Source: Carya illinoinensis (lineage: Eukaryota; Streptophyta; Magnoliopsida; Fagales; Juglandaceae). Taken from it: a DNA stretch of 64,000 bases. Numbering within the stretch: position 1 is the stretch's first letter; each line of letters starts with the position of its first letter. The notes under the pieces were generated by a model, which was not told the DNA's origin, did no database searches, and saw nothing but the letters and a program-made list of their open reading frames with translations. The stretch lies in the NCBI RefSeq assembly GCF_018687715.1, contig NC_056760.1, forward strand, positions 5,431,501-5,495,500. Direction: 5' to 3'. This document shows positions 23,122 to 34,500 of this stretch, piece after piece. A program made the translations under genes and the position numbers.

Positions 23122-24674
23122 GGCAAACAAATTTGCAGATAGCAATGGATCGAGAGAGAGAGGGGGAAAGGAACACTCAAGAAAGGAAATAAAAGAAAGA
23201 AATAAAGGAAAGCGAAAGGTAGGCGTTTGGGATATAAAAATCGTACGATATATCAGTCTTCAATTTCATAAAGGAAAGTCTTCGTCAATAAGCTTCTTTG
23301 GTTTCTTCCCGCGCAAGGATAATGATGGGCCTCGTTACTGTCGAGCAGTCACAGACAGACAACTTCCTCGACCCTTCCCTCCCTGTCTAAAGGCTCTGTT
23401 TAGCTTCGTTTGATATTTGAAAATTTTAAAATGAGATTTTTGAGTTTTAAAATAAAATTTAAAATATTATATTTTAATAAATTTATTATTTTAAAATTTA
23501 AAATATAATAAAAAATTAAATTATTTATTATATTTTATATGAAAATTTGTGAAAATTATAATGATAAAATGAGAATTTTATGTGCCCCAACCAACCGAAC
23601 CTAATCTCTCTCAAATCTAAACAAATTTTTCTTTTTAAGTGTGTGTTAAAATAAGGTGAGATTGAAAATTAAAAATTAAATAAAATATTTTTTAATATTA
23701 TTTTTATTTTTAAATTTGAAAAAATTGAAATTTTTATTTTATTTCATGTAAAATTTTTAAAAAAATTATAATTATAAGATAAGATAAAATAAAATAAAAT
23801 AATTATGAAAACAAAAAAGAGTATCCCGTGCCCTCACTTCAAAAATTACTAAAGTCTATTTACACGACAGGAAGGTGCTAGCAGCCGTCCAACACTTACA
23901 ATTGGGCGTACAGCTAGCACAATTATAGTGGGTTATTTTTTTATTATTTTTTTGTTAATTTTTTTTAACATTTTTAATCATTAAAAAAATAAAAATTATA
24001 TAATTTTAATAATAATCACTTTATTAATTATTAAATAAAAAAAATTAATTAAAAAAATTAAATATATGAACAGTGATATTGAGGAACTACTACACTAACA
24101 TTTTTCTTACACGATAATGTTTTGTCACCCCAGCCCAGTGACACACAATTTTGTTAAAACCGAAACTACTTCTATTATTATAAAGTCCATGGATCCGCTT
24201 GAATTGGTTCATCAAACAATTTTAATTCCGATTATGCTTTACTACGAAGATTAGAACTTTTAACTCTTCACCCCGAGCTTCATACATTTTCCCTATTATA
24301 AAATCCAACTACTTAAAGGTTCTTGACCTCTTTCTCCAATCATGCAAAGATATCGATGGTTTTCATGAATGACATATAAACATAATAAGATAAGTGTCAA
24401 TGAATTTAAAAAAAAAAAAAATTCTTAAGTTGATATGTAGAGCTCACATAATAAAAGATTTATATGGTATAATTTAAATCTTAAAATTCAAATTTTATAA
24501 ATCAAATTTTATTATTTAAATAATGTGTATGATGTATTTTACACACCGTATTGATGTTCAAGTTTATCTTTATATATTGACTCATATTTCTTATTTAAAT
24601 TCAGTAACGTCATATGTATATAAATTAATTATGAATTTTAATTTGGCAATTATGAGGATGTAGAAGATATAATA
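23122..24674. other. Intergenic region with two MITE-like copies
   Basis: The first ~250 bases are leader and promoter of the exonuclease gene. Then come two adjoining family-A AT-rich repeats (about 23393-23605 and 23640-23810). The rest is AT-rich with no gene. A TATATAAA at 24617-24624 could serve the gene that follows. Confidence 0.5.
23393..23810. repeat. Two adjacent copies of the dispersed repeat, family A
   Basis: The first copy (to about 23605) begins like 'gtttgatatttgaaaatttt' and carries aatttattatattttatatg. The second copy (about 23640-23810) repeats aaaatattttttaatattatt and the same tail, ttataattataagataagat. Same family as 949-1290 and the copies in the 49.6-51.3 kb region. 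Confidence 0.5.
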
Positions 24675-24815
24675 ATGAAAATACCAAAACAGGGATGTAG
24701 GGACTGGCAAGGATATTTTCGTAATTTCGATGTCGCCACGTTAAGTGGCTGCCCCAGTGCCCCGAAGCAGAGTAATATTTCTTTGGTACATTCCGCTGCG
24801 TGCGTGCCCCCCACA

Positions 24816-25247
24816 ATGGCTGAGAACACCAACACAGACCAACAAGTCTCCACACTGCGACACCCAGAACCTTTGGAGGCACCAGACTCCGGGCACGACC
24901 CACCACCGATCTCCATAGCCTCCGACAGCCACGACCCTCAGAAGGAGGACCCCGACACTTCCCGACAACCCAAAAGGCGCAAGAACTCCCCCAAAGCTCT
25001 GGACAACATCCGTGAATCCGCAAATTTCAACTTCACTTTTGACACCAAATTCAACGGCTGCACTCTCCAGTTCACACCCAAATTTGGGTCCTTTAATTTG
25101 CTGGAATTATCTGAGAAGAAAATCAAAGAAGGAACCGAACAGCAAGAACAGAAAGAAGAAGAAGAAGAAGGCGAGGTCGCCTTAATTGAAGGGAGAGAGG
25201 TTGTCAGTTCATTGAGAACTGTCGATGAGGTTAAAGGGGTTGAATGA
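24816..25247 (+). CDS. Uncharacterised small acidic plant protein
   Basis: Intronless, 143 residues from MAENTNTDQQ. An in-frame ATG at 24675 would add 47 residues, but that extension looks like untranslated leader. I do not recognise a named family. Visible features are a Pro/Asp-rich hydrophilic N-terminus, a basic cluster PKRRK (52-56) that could be a nuclear signal, and a hydrophobic/aromatic block (about 70-95) of alternating polar and aromatic residues with NFNFTFDTKF and FTPKFGSFNL. A Glu/Lys/Gln-rich tail with a short Glu run follows (about 101-120). The block looks like the conserved core and the rest low-complexity. No enzyme motif or membrane segment is present. Confidence 0.6.
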   Translation: MAENTNTDQQVSTLRHPEPLEAPDSGHDPPPISIASDSHDPQKEDPDTSRQPKRRKNSPKALDNIRESANFNFTFDTKFNGCTLQFTPKFGSFNLLELSEKKIKEGTEQQEQKEEEEEGEVALIEGREVVSSLRTVDEVKGVE

Positions 25248-26519
25248 AAGAGATGGAATTCTGGGCGTAGAGTACTTAGTTAATTTCTACCCGTGTGATT
25301 TTCTATGTAAGATTTGGCTCTGAAATTCATGGTCGTGAACGTGTTGGAATCAAACCAAAAGCTCAATTATAATGGAATCCTTCTTCCTTTTAAATTTTTA
25401 TTTTTTATTTTTACTTTCTTTTTCATTCCGGGATCGAAGTGGCTTTTCTGTATTCAAGCTGGCTTGCTTAAAGAGAGGGATTTCCGAGTAAAGTTTTTAC
25501 TTTTAATTTTTAATTTTGAAGTACAAGTGTGTGGGGACAAAGTCACTCACATGCACGTGCATCTGCTTTTATTTATGGAGAATGTTACTGAGAGTCGCCG
25601 AATTGCCTACCATTTTTATGGGCCCATTGTCCACGCTTATCCTCACAGATACAAACGATATATATAAATTTATTACCAACCCTCCATCAAGCTTCCCATT
25701 TCCACATCTTTATCAACGTGGAATAACAGAGTGAAAGAATAACAAAATTTCAACGCGAAAATAAATACTTCTCTCTATTTACTTTTTCTATTGATAAGGT
25801 ACTTTGTGATGGGTGCAGTTGAGTGTCAAAGTTAATACGAGGAATCGGGTGAGGCAACTGATTCCTTGGTCCAATGGCCACGTATTGCATGTGTCTTTTT
25901 CGACTTCTCTTTGACCAAGGCTGCCCTCCATTTGAATTAACCGAGGCTGCGGGTCAATTTAAGCTTCTCAGATTACAAACGAAAGAGAGAAATATCTACC
26001 TGCAGCAATCAGAATCAGCATCACATTCTGGCCGATCGAAGGCTTCATGATCAGTAACATCAAACACCTTTTTTTTTTCTCTCCCTTTAATGTAATTATA
26101 AATGCATTAGTTTTCCATTGCTTAAGTTTAACGAGAAAGATTTTATCATTACCATCAGCAATCTCCAAAACTGTAACTTCTATTGCTTATCAACAGATCC
26201 TTTTTTCGTTTGCAGAGAAGGCAACCTCAAAGCCAATAAACTTTGTTTTTTGTTCCCCAGTCCCCCATCCCTTCTTTTCATACACTGATCTTGCTAATAA
26301 ATTAATAATTCCATGTATGCATTTCTCTCTTTTTTTTTTCATGTCTAGATCAATCCCCGGTTTATATTTAAGATAGACCCAGATAACGACATCATGATAC
26401 CCCCTTCTGAAGGCATCATAACTGCATGACAAATGGAGTATATGTGTAGCTACCTAGGTATGCATATAGGAAAATACTATAGCCATAAATAGATTACACA
26501 AAAGTAATCCCACAAAATG

Positions 26520-26650
26520 TGAAATGATGTAGTTCATCAGATTATAAAACGAATTTTATTGTAAAATAGATCTAATCGATTACATGAAATCATGTCAATT
26601 TGTAAAATTATTTTTGTATATTAATCTCTTTATGATTATAGCAATACTCA
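26520..26650. repeat. Dispersed AT-rich repeat, family B (copy 3)
   Basis: Carries gaattttattgtaaaatag, gaaatcatgtcaatttgtaa and ctctttatgattatagcaat, in the same order as the related copies at 20627-20785 and 49225-49390. Confidence 0.45.
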
Positions 26651-26744
26651 TTTTTTTTTATTTAGATCTCAATATATTTACTCACTGTTTTTAAAAGAAG
26701 TGTGCGACGTTTGCACTTTATATGTAGAGAGTTATATATTCTAC

Positions 26745-26862
26745 ATATATCCACTTTTGTATACTCTTTGCACACTCTATTAATATGATAGAAAAAAATA
26801 ATTATTTTATATTAAAAAAATAATACAATCAATTACACTAATGGAGTATACAAAAAATACAT

Positions 26863-26870
<8 letters not shown>
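26745..26870. repeat. Palindromic MITE (copy 3) abutting an (AT)n run
   Basis: The left arm includes cacttttgtatactctttgc and the right arm, reversed, includes ttttttgtatactccattag. The loop is A/T-only. It is followed directly by an (AT)n microsatellite to about 26892. Confidence 0.5.
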
Positions 26871-26893
<23 letters not shown>

Positions 26894-27361
26894 CCGGCAT
26901 AGATATCATTCTATATGTATTGTATATAGAGTTTAAATGGATAAAGACCAATTAGCAACAATAATATATATCATACGTACTTTTATTGTAGGCCAGAAAA
27001 CATTCAATTAATAATTAATATCAAACAGTTCATGAAGTACAACTCAAATAAACCCAATAAATATATATAAATCCTTCCAAAATGATGTATTCAAGAAGGA
27101 CGTACGGGTAGTACTCTTTGTAATTAGTTTACATTTGAAAATAAGACACAACATATAGATAGGGAAAGGTACGTAAAAATGGAAGGATGGCATTTCACCA
27201 AATCTCTTTTCCACTCCTCCCCTAGATATATAGCATTTTATCTACAATTCTACACTAGGCGGCCGGCCTCTTGCGATAATATTATATATACATGACATGA
27301 GTTATACGAGCAATAACGATTAGTACCATTCATATATCTGGCATCTGTTTCCTTAATTCCC

Positions 27362-29050
27362 TCAAAACTTGCAAGAAGTTCCTAACCTTTGCTTCAAGCT
27401 CGTGCACTTTTTGCCTTCAAATACCTCGGGCAAAAGCTCCTTGAAAATCTCCAAGAACAATTCCCATTCATTTTCGCTCATGTCTTCGAAAGAAATTCCC
27501 CCCATTTGATCACTCTCGTGGTTAGGTACCGAGAAACTTATGCTCTTCATGAAGCCCCCTACCTTATGATTGTCACAGCCATCGTTGTCGTCGCTGCCCT
27601 GATTCTCCTTGACATCAAAGGTTTCGTGAAAATGGTCATTTTCCTCTTGTATTAATGGAGGCCATACTGCCTCAGTATTCATTGACCCTGTGGATGAAAA
27701 CCTTGATATATTAAGTGGCTTAGCTACCACAGCATGGCCCTTCAAGAGTTGTGGAAGATCTAAGAAATCACTAAAACTATCTCCGTTTTCTTTGTCAAAT
27801 TGAAATATTTCCTCTTCTTTTCTTGTTTCTTCTACGCTATGATCATCATAAAGAATATTCGGCAAGCTAGCCTTGGCTTGGGCGCAGAGATTCTCGAGGA
27901 TACTCAAATTTTCTTCCCCGCAGCCAAAATCCCGAGTCATCATTTCACCAATTTCGGCAAGACAAAGCCCAGTTGCTGCTGCTCGCTTCAAGAAAATAGT
28001 GCAAACCACGAGTACCCGTATAGAGGACTCTCTTATAGAAGGAAGCTCAGTCCTTAAAAGCTCGGCATCTTTAAACGGATCAAGGTTAGAAATGTATTCA
28101 ATTTCGTACTCGGAGAAAGGAACCGAGGCTTGAGGCCAATGCAGCCACTCAAAATATGGATCATCAAGCCATTCAGGGAGGCAAAGCCCATGGTCAATGG
28201 GGACAAGCTCAGCAACCCCAGCCGCATTGTTCTCATGCTCGTGCTTCTTAACAAGTATGTTTCCAGCATGTCTATCAAGATTTAGGAGTCTGATATCGAA
28301 AACCCCAATCCGGTGAACTGATGACACTGAGAAGCCAGAAGAGCCTAACTCTCCTGCATCGTATTTGTGGTCTACAAATCGCTGGAGTGAGGCAATCTTA
28401 CGTTGTGCAAACGGAACTTTGGCTTCAATATCAACGGCGCCACAGAATGCAACGCGAGAGATTTCTACTAACGCTGTTGGAGGAACCCCGGCAAAGCCGC
28501 TATGGTCAAGAAGATAAGCAGCCGATTCACGAACGCCGGCTTCACCTATCCTGACTGAGCGTTTCAACCCAGGTTGGCCGAGCATCAGACCGCCAAAGCT
28601 TTTTGGATTGTTAAAAGCTAGAGGTTCTTCGTCTATTGGCTTTGCCACGGCAATATTATCGCCATTTCTGCTACGCAAGAAGTAGGCACCGCCTAACCCA
28701 CTTGACACCTGCATGGGATCGACTCCAGAGGCCAGAGCTATGGCAACCTCAACCACGAGAGCACGCAGTCTAGGATCCTGACGGCCACCAACAATCTCAA
28801 TCCTTGGATTTGCGTCGAACTCTTCCTCCACTGTGGGAGTTATGGAAAGGCATGGGGTGGATAAGCTTCGGTGGATGTTATCGGCCTGATCAAATGCTTG
28901 CTTTAAGGAATGGGCTAGATTTCTTTGGCTATGTTCAAGAAATTTCTGATCGAGGTGAGTGTAGGATTGGAGTCTGCATCTCTGGGATCGGCTGAAAGGC
29001 CTAAATCCATGATGTTGATCGACCGCTACGGCCATTTTGAAGAATCTCAT
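27362..29050 (-). CDS. Phosphatidylinositol 4-kinase gamma-type protein (PI3/4-kinase-like, no ubiquitin-like domain)
   Basis: Intronless, 562 residues from ATG 29050 (MRFFKMAVAVDQ). An ATG at 29035 (MAVAVDQHHG) is equally plausible. The longer frame opens with TTG and was rejected. The kinase core has the ATP-site Lys in IAVAKPIDEEP (about 137), the segment FGGLMLGQPG, the catalytic LNLDRHAGN (about 256-264) and the metal-binding PIDHGLCLP (about 285-293). Plant gamma-type PI4Ks often act as protein kinases rather than lipid kinases, and some carry N-terminal ubiquitin-like repeats. This member has none, matching the PI4KG1/8-like subgroup, so substrate is uncertain. The C-terminal ~180 residues are acidic and low-complexity. 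It ends in a conserved-looking FEDMSENEWELFLEIFKELL helix. A TATA-bearing promoter lies about 1.5 kb upstream, suggesting a spliced 5' UTR. Confidence 0.9.
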   Translation of the reverse strand: MRFFKMAVAVDQHHGFRPFSRSQRCRLQSYTHLDQKFLEHSQRNLAHSLKQAFDQADNIHRSLSTPCLSITPTVEEEFDANPRIEIVGGRQDPRLRALVVEVAIALASGVDPMQVSSGLGGAYFLRSRNGDNIAVAKPIDEEPLAFNNPKSFGGLMLGQPGLKRSVRIGEAGVRESAAYLLDHSGFAGVPPTALVEISRVAFCGAVDIEAKVPFAQRKIASLQRFVDHKYDAGELGSSGFSVSSVHRIGVFDIRLLNLDRHAGNILVKKHEHENNAAGVAELVPIDHGLCLPEWLDDPYFEWLHWPQASVPFSEYEIEYISNLDPFKDAELLRTELPSIRESSIRVLVVCTIFLKRAAATGLCLAEIGEMMTRDFGCGEENLSILENLCAQAKASLPNILYDDHSVEETRKEEEIFQFDKENGDSFSDFLDLPQLLKGHAVVAKPLNISRFSSTGSMNTEAVWPPLIQEENDHFHETFDVKENQGSDDNDGCDNHKVGGFMKSISFSVPNHESDQMGGISFEDMSENEWELFLEIFKELLPEVFEGKKCTSLKQRLGTSCKF

Positions 29051-31512
29051 GCAGGTGAAAATGGCAGCAGCGGATGCCAAGGGCAGCTCTTCTCAGAAGA
29101 CCCCCCACCCTGAGTACCCATGCATGCAGGCGCATATATTAGTCAAGTAATTAATTAATCACAATCATCTAGGATTATTAGCACGCAAACTACACATGAT
29201 GATATAAATCAGATCAATAAAGAATCTCATGCTTTTGTGCATGATTGAATCTATTTAATTTCCTACACTTTTCATTCACTACAAAACAAGCGATAAAGGA
29301 TAATATTACTCATCATCTCAATTCTCATCATCATTTCATAATGTGACATTAAATAATTAGATACTATTTATTATATTTTACTTGTGAACTTATTATCTAA
29401 TGTCACATTATATGATAATGAGAAGATGATAAGAAATTTTTTTCTTTTAACAATAAACATTGATGCCGCACCTTTACAAATGCTTTAACTTTAAATCCAT
29501 ACATATTCTAATTCCCAATAATTAATTAGGGACAAGAAAATAAAGCTAAAAAGAAAAACTGTTCCAAACTGCATTCAGAATATTAATATAACTAAATATA
29601 TATATGTGTGTGTGTGTATCCAATCAAATGCAGCACCACAAGGAAATTGATTTTATCACTTTACCAAATTTTGGCATACACAGGGTCGACTCCCAAAAAG
29701 GTCTTACGCTGGGATCATTCCTTTATGCTGGGATCAATCGGACTACCGGCCAATTTTCACAAAATATTTGTTCTTGAATCCAACATCACCTGAATGTAGT
29801 CCACGTACGAAGAAGGGAAAAAAAATGCTGATTAAAGACGAAAACCATATGATATACATATTTATGTATGTATGTAATGATGTTACGTTGAATTGAATGG
29901 AATCATTCATATATATATATATATATTGAAAGAAGATGGATAAAAACAGACTTACATGAGAGCCAATTATCCCTCAGTCGTTCGCACATAAATCGCCACG
30001 ATTTTCTGAAACATAAGAATTAATAGAACGTCATGCATGTACGAGTACTACTACTGCTTTCATCAGAAAAGGATAAAGAAAAAAACAACAATATTAATTT
30101 TATTTTTTTTAAAAAAGGAAAAAAAAATTCTAGAAAAGCTGACGTTGAAACAACCTGCAGTTTTCAAAAGAAATTATAGGTTATGAATTATATCGAGTTA
30201 ATTGGAAAAATCAAAGAAAAGGAATCAAAGAAGACTACATGCACGTACTGTACATCGTACATGAATGCATGCATGTGATGATCACATTTTTTTAAAGCAA
30301 ACAATACAAATATATACACAAAACCGACGATCAAAGAAATGAGAGAGGGGGATAGAGAGGGAGAGAGAGAAGCATACCCTGAACACTGGTTAAGGCATTC
30401 AGGCATACGAACGAACAGCAACGGGAGCGTGACAGAACCAGACCAAATGATCAATGAACCCCAGGCCACCACCCCCAGCACTACCACTATCTAAAATTGT
30501 GTCTGCCCGCGCCCCTCCCCTGCTGCTCTCCCCTCTTAATCTCTATTTTCTATTTTTATACATGTTCCTTCGTCGTCGTAGATTTATTTTGAAATGCTAA
30601 TTAACAATTGATCTCTCTCTCTCTCTGTGACTGTGATCCCAAGGAAAAAGGTGTGGTCATCGTACGTTGTCCATCTCTTTCTGTTTCTTGGGGTTTAAAC
30701 TGGGTCCTGCATGCGTGTCTCATCTCAACCGTCCATACAGTAGTTTCTTCCAAAATAACGTCTACACTGTTTTCCCCGTGCTCCTATTTTCTCTCTTGCC
30801 AAACGGTTTCCTATTTCCGACATTAACGTCGAGCCATTCTTTTTTGAGTCTAATTAAAACTGTATTTTTGGTCGGTGATCCAATCTTTATCTGCCACCTA
30901 ACGCAAAGATATGGGAACCAGGAGAGTACTAACCCAAGTGGCTTAGTCTGGTTGGTTTTATTCCATGACATCTTTTTTTGCTTTTTCTAATTTCCTTGTT
31001 TGGACGGGTATTCCGGGCCCAATCACTGCAACCTGGCAATTTGACCAAAATCATACCAGTCTTTAGTCTGGGAAGAACCAAAAATAAACCCTTTAATAAC
31101 CTCACCCTTAGACCTTAATCCTAAATTGGTCCCTGTTAACAATAGGAGTTCCAAAATTATTCGGCAATCCGGAAGCATAGGGATTCTACATTTGACTCAT
31201 TTCTATTTCTATTTCTATTTTATTGCACCACTTAACTTAAAATCTTAAATTAATATAAAGAAATCGATTCAATTAGTAGGTTACTTATAACTAAAATCTC
31301 CGAAATATAGAATGAGAATCGCCAAACTTTGAACAAAAAATAAAGCAGCTACGCTGCTTTTTGCAAATAAACAGACTTTCATTGATGAGAAAGAATACTT
31401 CCTCCAGAAACATTATTGTTACTTATTAGCATCTCCATTATCCCATCATATTTGCTAACAATACGAATTATTGTGAGAATTTGGATGATTAAAATATGCA
31501 GGCAGCATTAAT
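29051..31512. other. 5' region of the PI4K-gamma gene and DPE2 3' flank
   Basis: No coding region is supported. On the minus strand a TATA element (30551-30560), a CT-rich stretch (about 30340-30370) and a possible splice donor GGGTATGC near 30377 suggest a leader exon and long 5' UTR intron for the PI4K-gamma gene. The remainder (about 30600-31512) is noncoding and includes the DPE2 3' UTR. Confidence 0.4.
30551..30560 (-). promoter_or_regulatory. Possible TATA box of the PI4K-gamma gene
   Basis: The minus strand reads TATAAAAATA, followed after about 30 bases by a pyrimidine/GC-rich stretch with CAGCAGGGGAGG. This would place transcription start near 30520, about 1.5 kb from the ATG, and requires 5' UTR introns. 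Confidence 0.4.
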
Positions 31513-34500
31513 TTAGTGGACTGCCAGAGTCTCCTTTTGTGGAATGCCAGTCAACTCTGATGCCACGGGCAACTTTTCGTCCCCATTGGGAACCAGTTGT
31601 TTCTCAGTACTCGTGGCTGCAGTTTCTTCATTCACTTGAACTTCATTTTCTCCCACAGGATATGACCTTCCACTACCTCGTACGAGGTCTTTAATAGTGG
31701 TTTTGAGTTGATTGTCTTTCATCAAGGATTCCAGCGTCACATGTACACCTGAGAACAACAGAATCCCATAGAGAAATAATGAAGAAAATATAACGAGATG
31801 CAATTCTAATATCTCAGGTGGAAACCGAAGCACAGCTTGCATAAACAAGAGAATAGGTCAAGGGTGATCAGCTTAGTTTAGTCTTTAATGGAGAATCTCG
31901 ATACATACGGTATCTCCAGTAGTGCTTTGGATTTGTGGGGTCATTTATTGTTTCCTCTGCTGCAGGCCGTGTTGTGTATTCTTCTTTCAGTGCCAACAGA
32001 TCCTGATCACCAAATGACACAATTTATATATATATATATATGCAACTGAATACACGTTTATCAATCAGTACGACGTTTAATGCATGAATACAATCACAGG
32101 GAAGCCACAAGGATTTTTAGTATCGTGTTCCATACTGGACTTCCCGCATCGACATGGAAGTTTTGAACGCACAGTTGGAAGATATGACACAGTGTTCTAG
32201 AACAGCATCAGAGAACTCGTTATTAACATCACCATCACAATACCTGAAGAGGGAAAATCGCCCACATTGATGGGGCTTCCACATGTTGCCTTAAGATGAA
32301 ATGTGCTATATCTGGAACGCATTGACTGGGTGGCAACATGTCAGACCCAACTACACTCTTAAAGAATCGACGTCTTCTTTCTTCATCTTCTTCCCACCAA
32401 GCACGGAGAGTTGAGCAGTCATGGCAGGATGGGGCACATACCTGACAAATAAGATGAAGATCCTACAACTTTAATAGGAGGTATTTCAGCAACATAACCA
32501 GATTGCAATATCCAAAATCCTGAGATTTATCAGGAAAAAGAAAAGGGGATATTAAGTTCGAAGATTTGTTGTACGTGGTTCACACAACAAATTCTGAAAT
32601 CACCTATGCCAAACGAAAAATTACATGAATAACACAAATGCAAAATATGAAATCAAATCCTGCCTCTGCCACTGCACATCCTAAGAGTTCGTAATGAAAA
32701 TATTTCTTGTTTTTTTTTTTTTCCAATTTACGATTATTGTTCTAGATATTACGCCATAAGGCTAGCTAAGAAAAATAAACTACTAGTATTCCATTCAAGT
32801 AGTACCCATCTGCACCCAAATATAATGGCTCAAGATTAACGAACAGTATGAAAAGATCTTACCATCATATAGTATTGTACTGAAATGATCCCTTTTAGGA
32901 GACTCCATAAAATAATGTCATACATGGGCACATAGTAAACTAGCAATATCACAGGATCTTACCGTCAAGTAGCCGTATTGAGAAGGAACACCAAACTCCA
33001 AATCAGGTTCACTAGGCATACGTTGAATGCGCAAACCTATTAGTGCCAACTCTTGCATGACCTGCATCAAAATTAAACTGTTAGAAGACATTTTTAGTCG
33101 AACACAGTCCAAAACCAGAAAGATGACTCTCCGTATGAAAAGGGAAGAATCAGGAATTGCTCTATGAACATACAGGGTGGACACAAGAAGGAATAAGACC
33201 CAGATCTTCCCCGCAGGCTAACATATCTGATGCGTCAAGGAGGGCAGGCAGGGTCTTCAAAGCATTTTGCCGCCACAGACTCTCTTGCCGATGGAAATAG
33301 TAATCATTGTATAATCTTTTCAAAACATTTTTGCTGTTTCATTGAATAGTAAGTAAGCTGTTATGTTGGTAGTTTCTCACGAGAGTTGAGAAAAGGGGAA
33401 GTAGAAATAATTCTTTTGGCCACCGAGAAAAGATAACCAACATTATTCAACTATGGATAAACAACATTTCCCATACTAAAAAGAGATCTCAAGTACCTGT
33501 GATCATCCAAATCCTTAAAATTTGAAGTATCCTCAAGATTGAAACGAGGATAGAACTTCCTTGGATCCTCTAAATCTCTGATAAGAACTATATTCTGCAG
33601 GAGCAATTGAAAAGTTCAAATCTAAGACGAGGTAACTGATGGCAATTCTAAACAACCCACAGAACACTAAATACAAGTTCCCTGTATATAATCCACCTAA
33701 AATGATTAACAAACAGTTCATGAGTTGAGATTTAAAAAAAAAAAAAAATAGTTCTCTTTGAAATTACCTGAAAAAGATCAAAAAGATCATGCCGAGTCTT
33801 GTTTTCACTCTCCAACAGCAATGAACTTTCTGCACATGACTTCAGCTTGGCAGCAATTTTTTTCTCCGTGCTGCAGTCCTCTTTAAACTAAAGAGAAATT
33901 AAAAACTATTTTGTGAGGCCCCTCGGTCTGATGTTCGACAGAAAATTCTAAACTAACCCTCCAGAGATAACAATTAATCTAGGAAACATACAATAAATCA
34001 CTTATCCAATAAACTAATAGTATCACCTCATAACAGTGCTTCTGATATTCATTAAGAAAATTTGAGGCAATAAAAGTCCAGTATGCTCCAAATTTTTGCT
34101 GAATCGACAAAAGAAAAAGAGATAAACATCAGTATAAAAGTGCTGAGTAAAACCTTACAACAAAGAATTGAATAAGTTAGGTTTGGAGAAATCCGAGTAC
34201 AGCTAAAAAGAAATTTCATAACCTGTAACAATTCCTGCCGAATATATGGACGACTCAAGCGATCAAAGTCCCATATTCCTTCTCTTTCAAGTTCTTCCTA
34301 CAGAAGAAGAAAACTAATTATGAATAGAAACACTGAATAAACAAGAAAAACCAACTGCTTCTCTTTGCAGCTACCATGGTCTACCTTCTACCTCCATTTA
34401 TCCTAAAGAATAAATTAGCTCCTTGATTGAAAACTAAACTAGCTCCTTGATTGGAAAACTATAACTTTACCTGACTCAAAGGGATAGAAGGTCGAAACTT

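Larger units (their letters stand above)
25248..27361. other. Intergenic region between the uncharacterised gene and the PI4K-gamma gene
   Basis: Presumed 3' UTR of the upstream gene, then AT-rich DNA. A family-B repeat lies at about 26520-26650, a hairpin MITE at about 26745-26870 and an (AT)n microsatellite at about 26868-26892. No supportable gene. Confidence 0.45.

Noticed and set aside
22722..23413. Open frames on both strands overlapping the exonuclease gene
   Set aside because: Shadows of the real exonuclease frame, which alone contains the DEDDy motifs.
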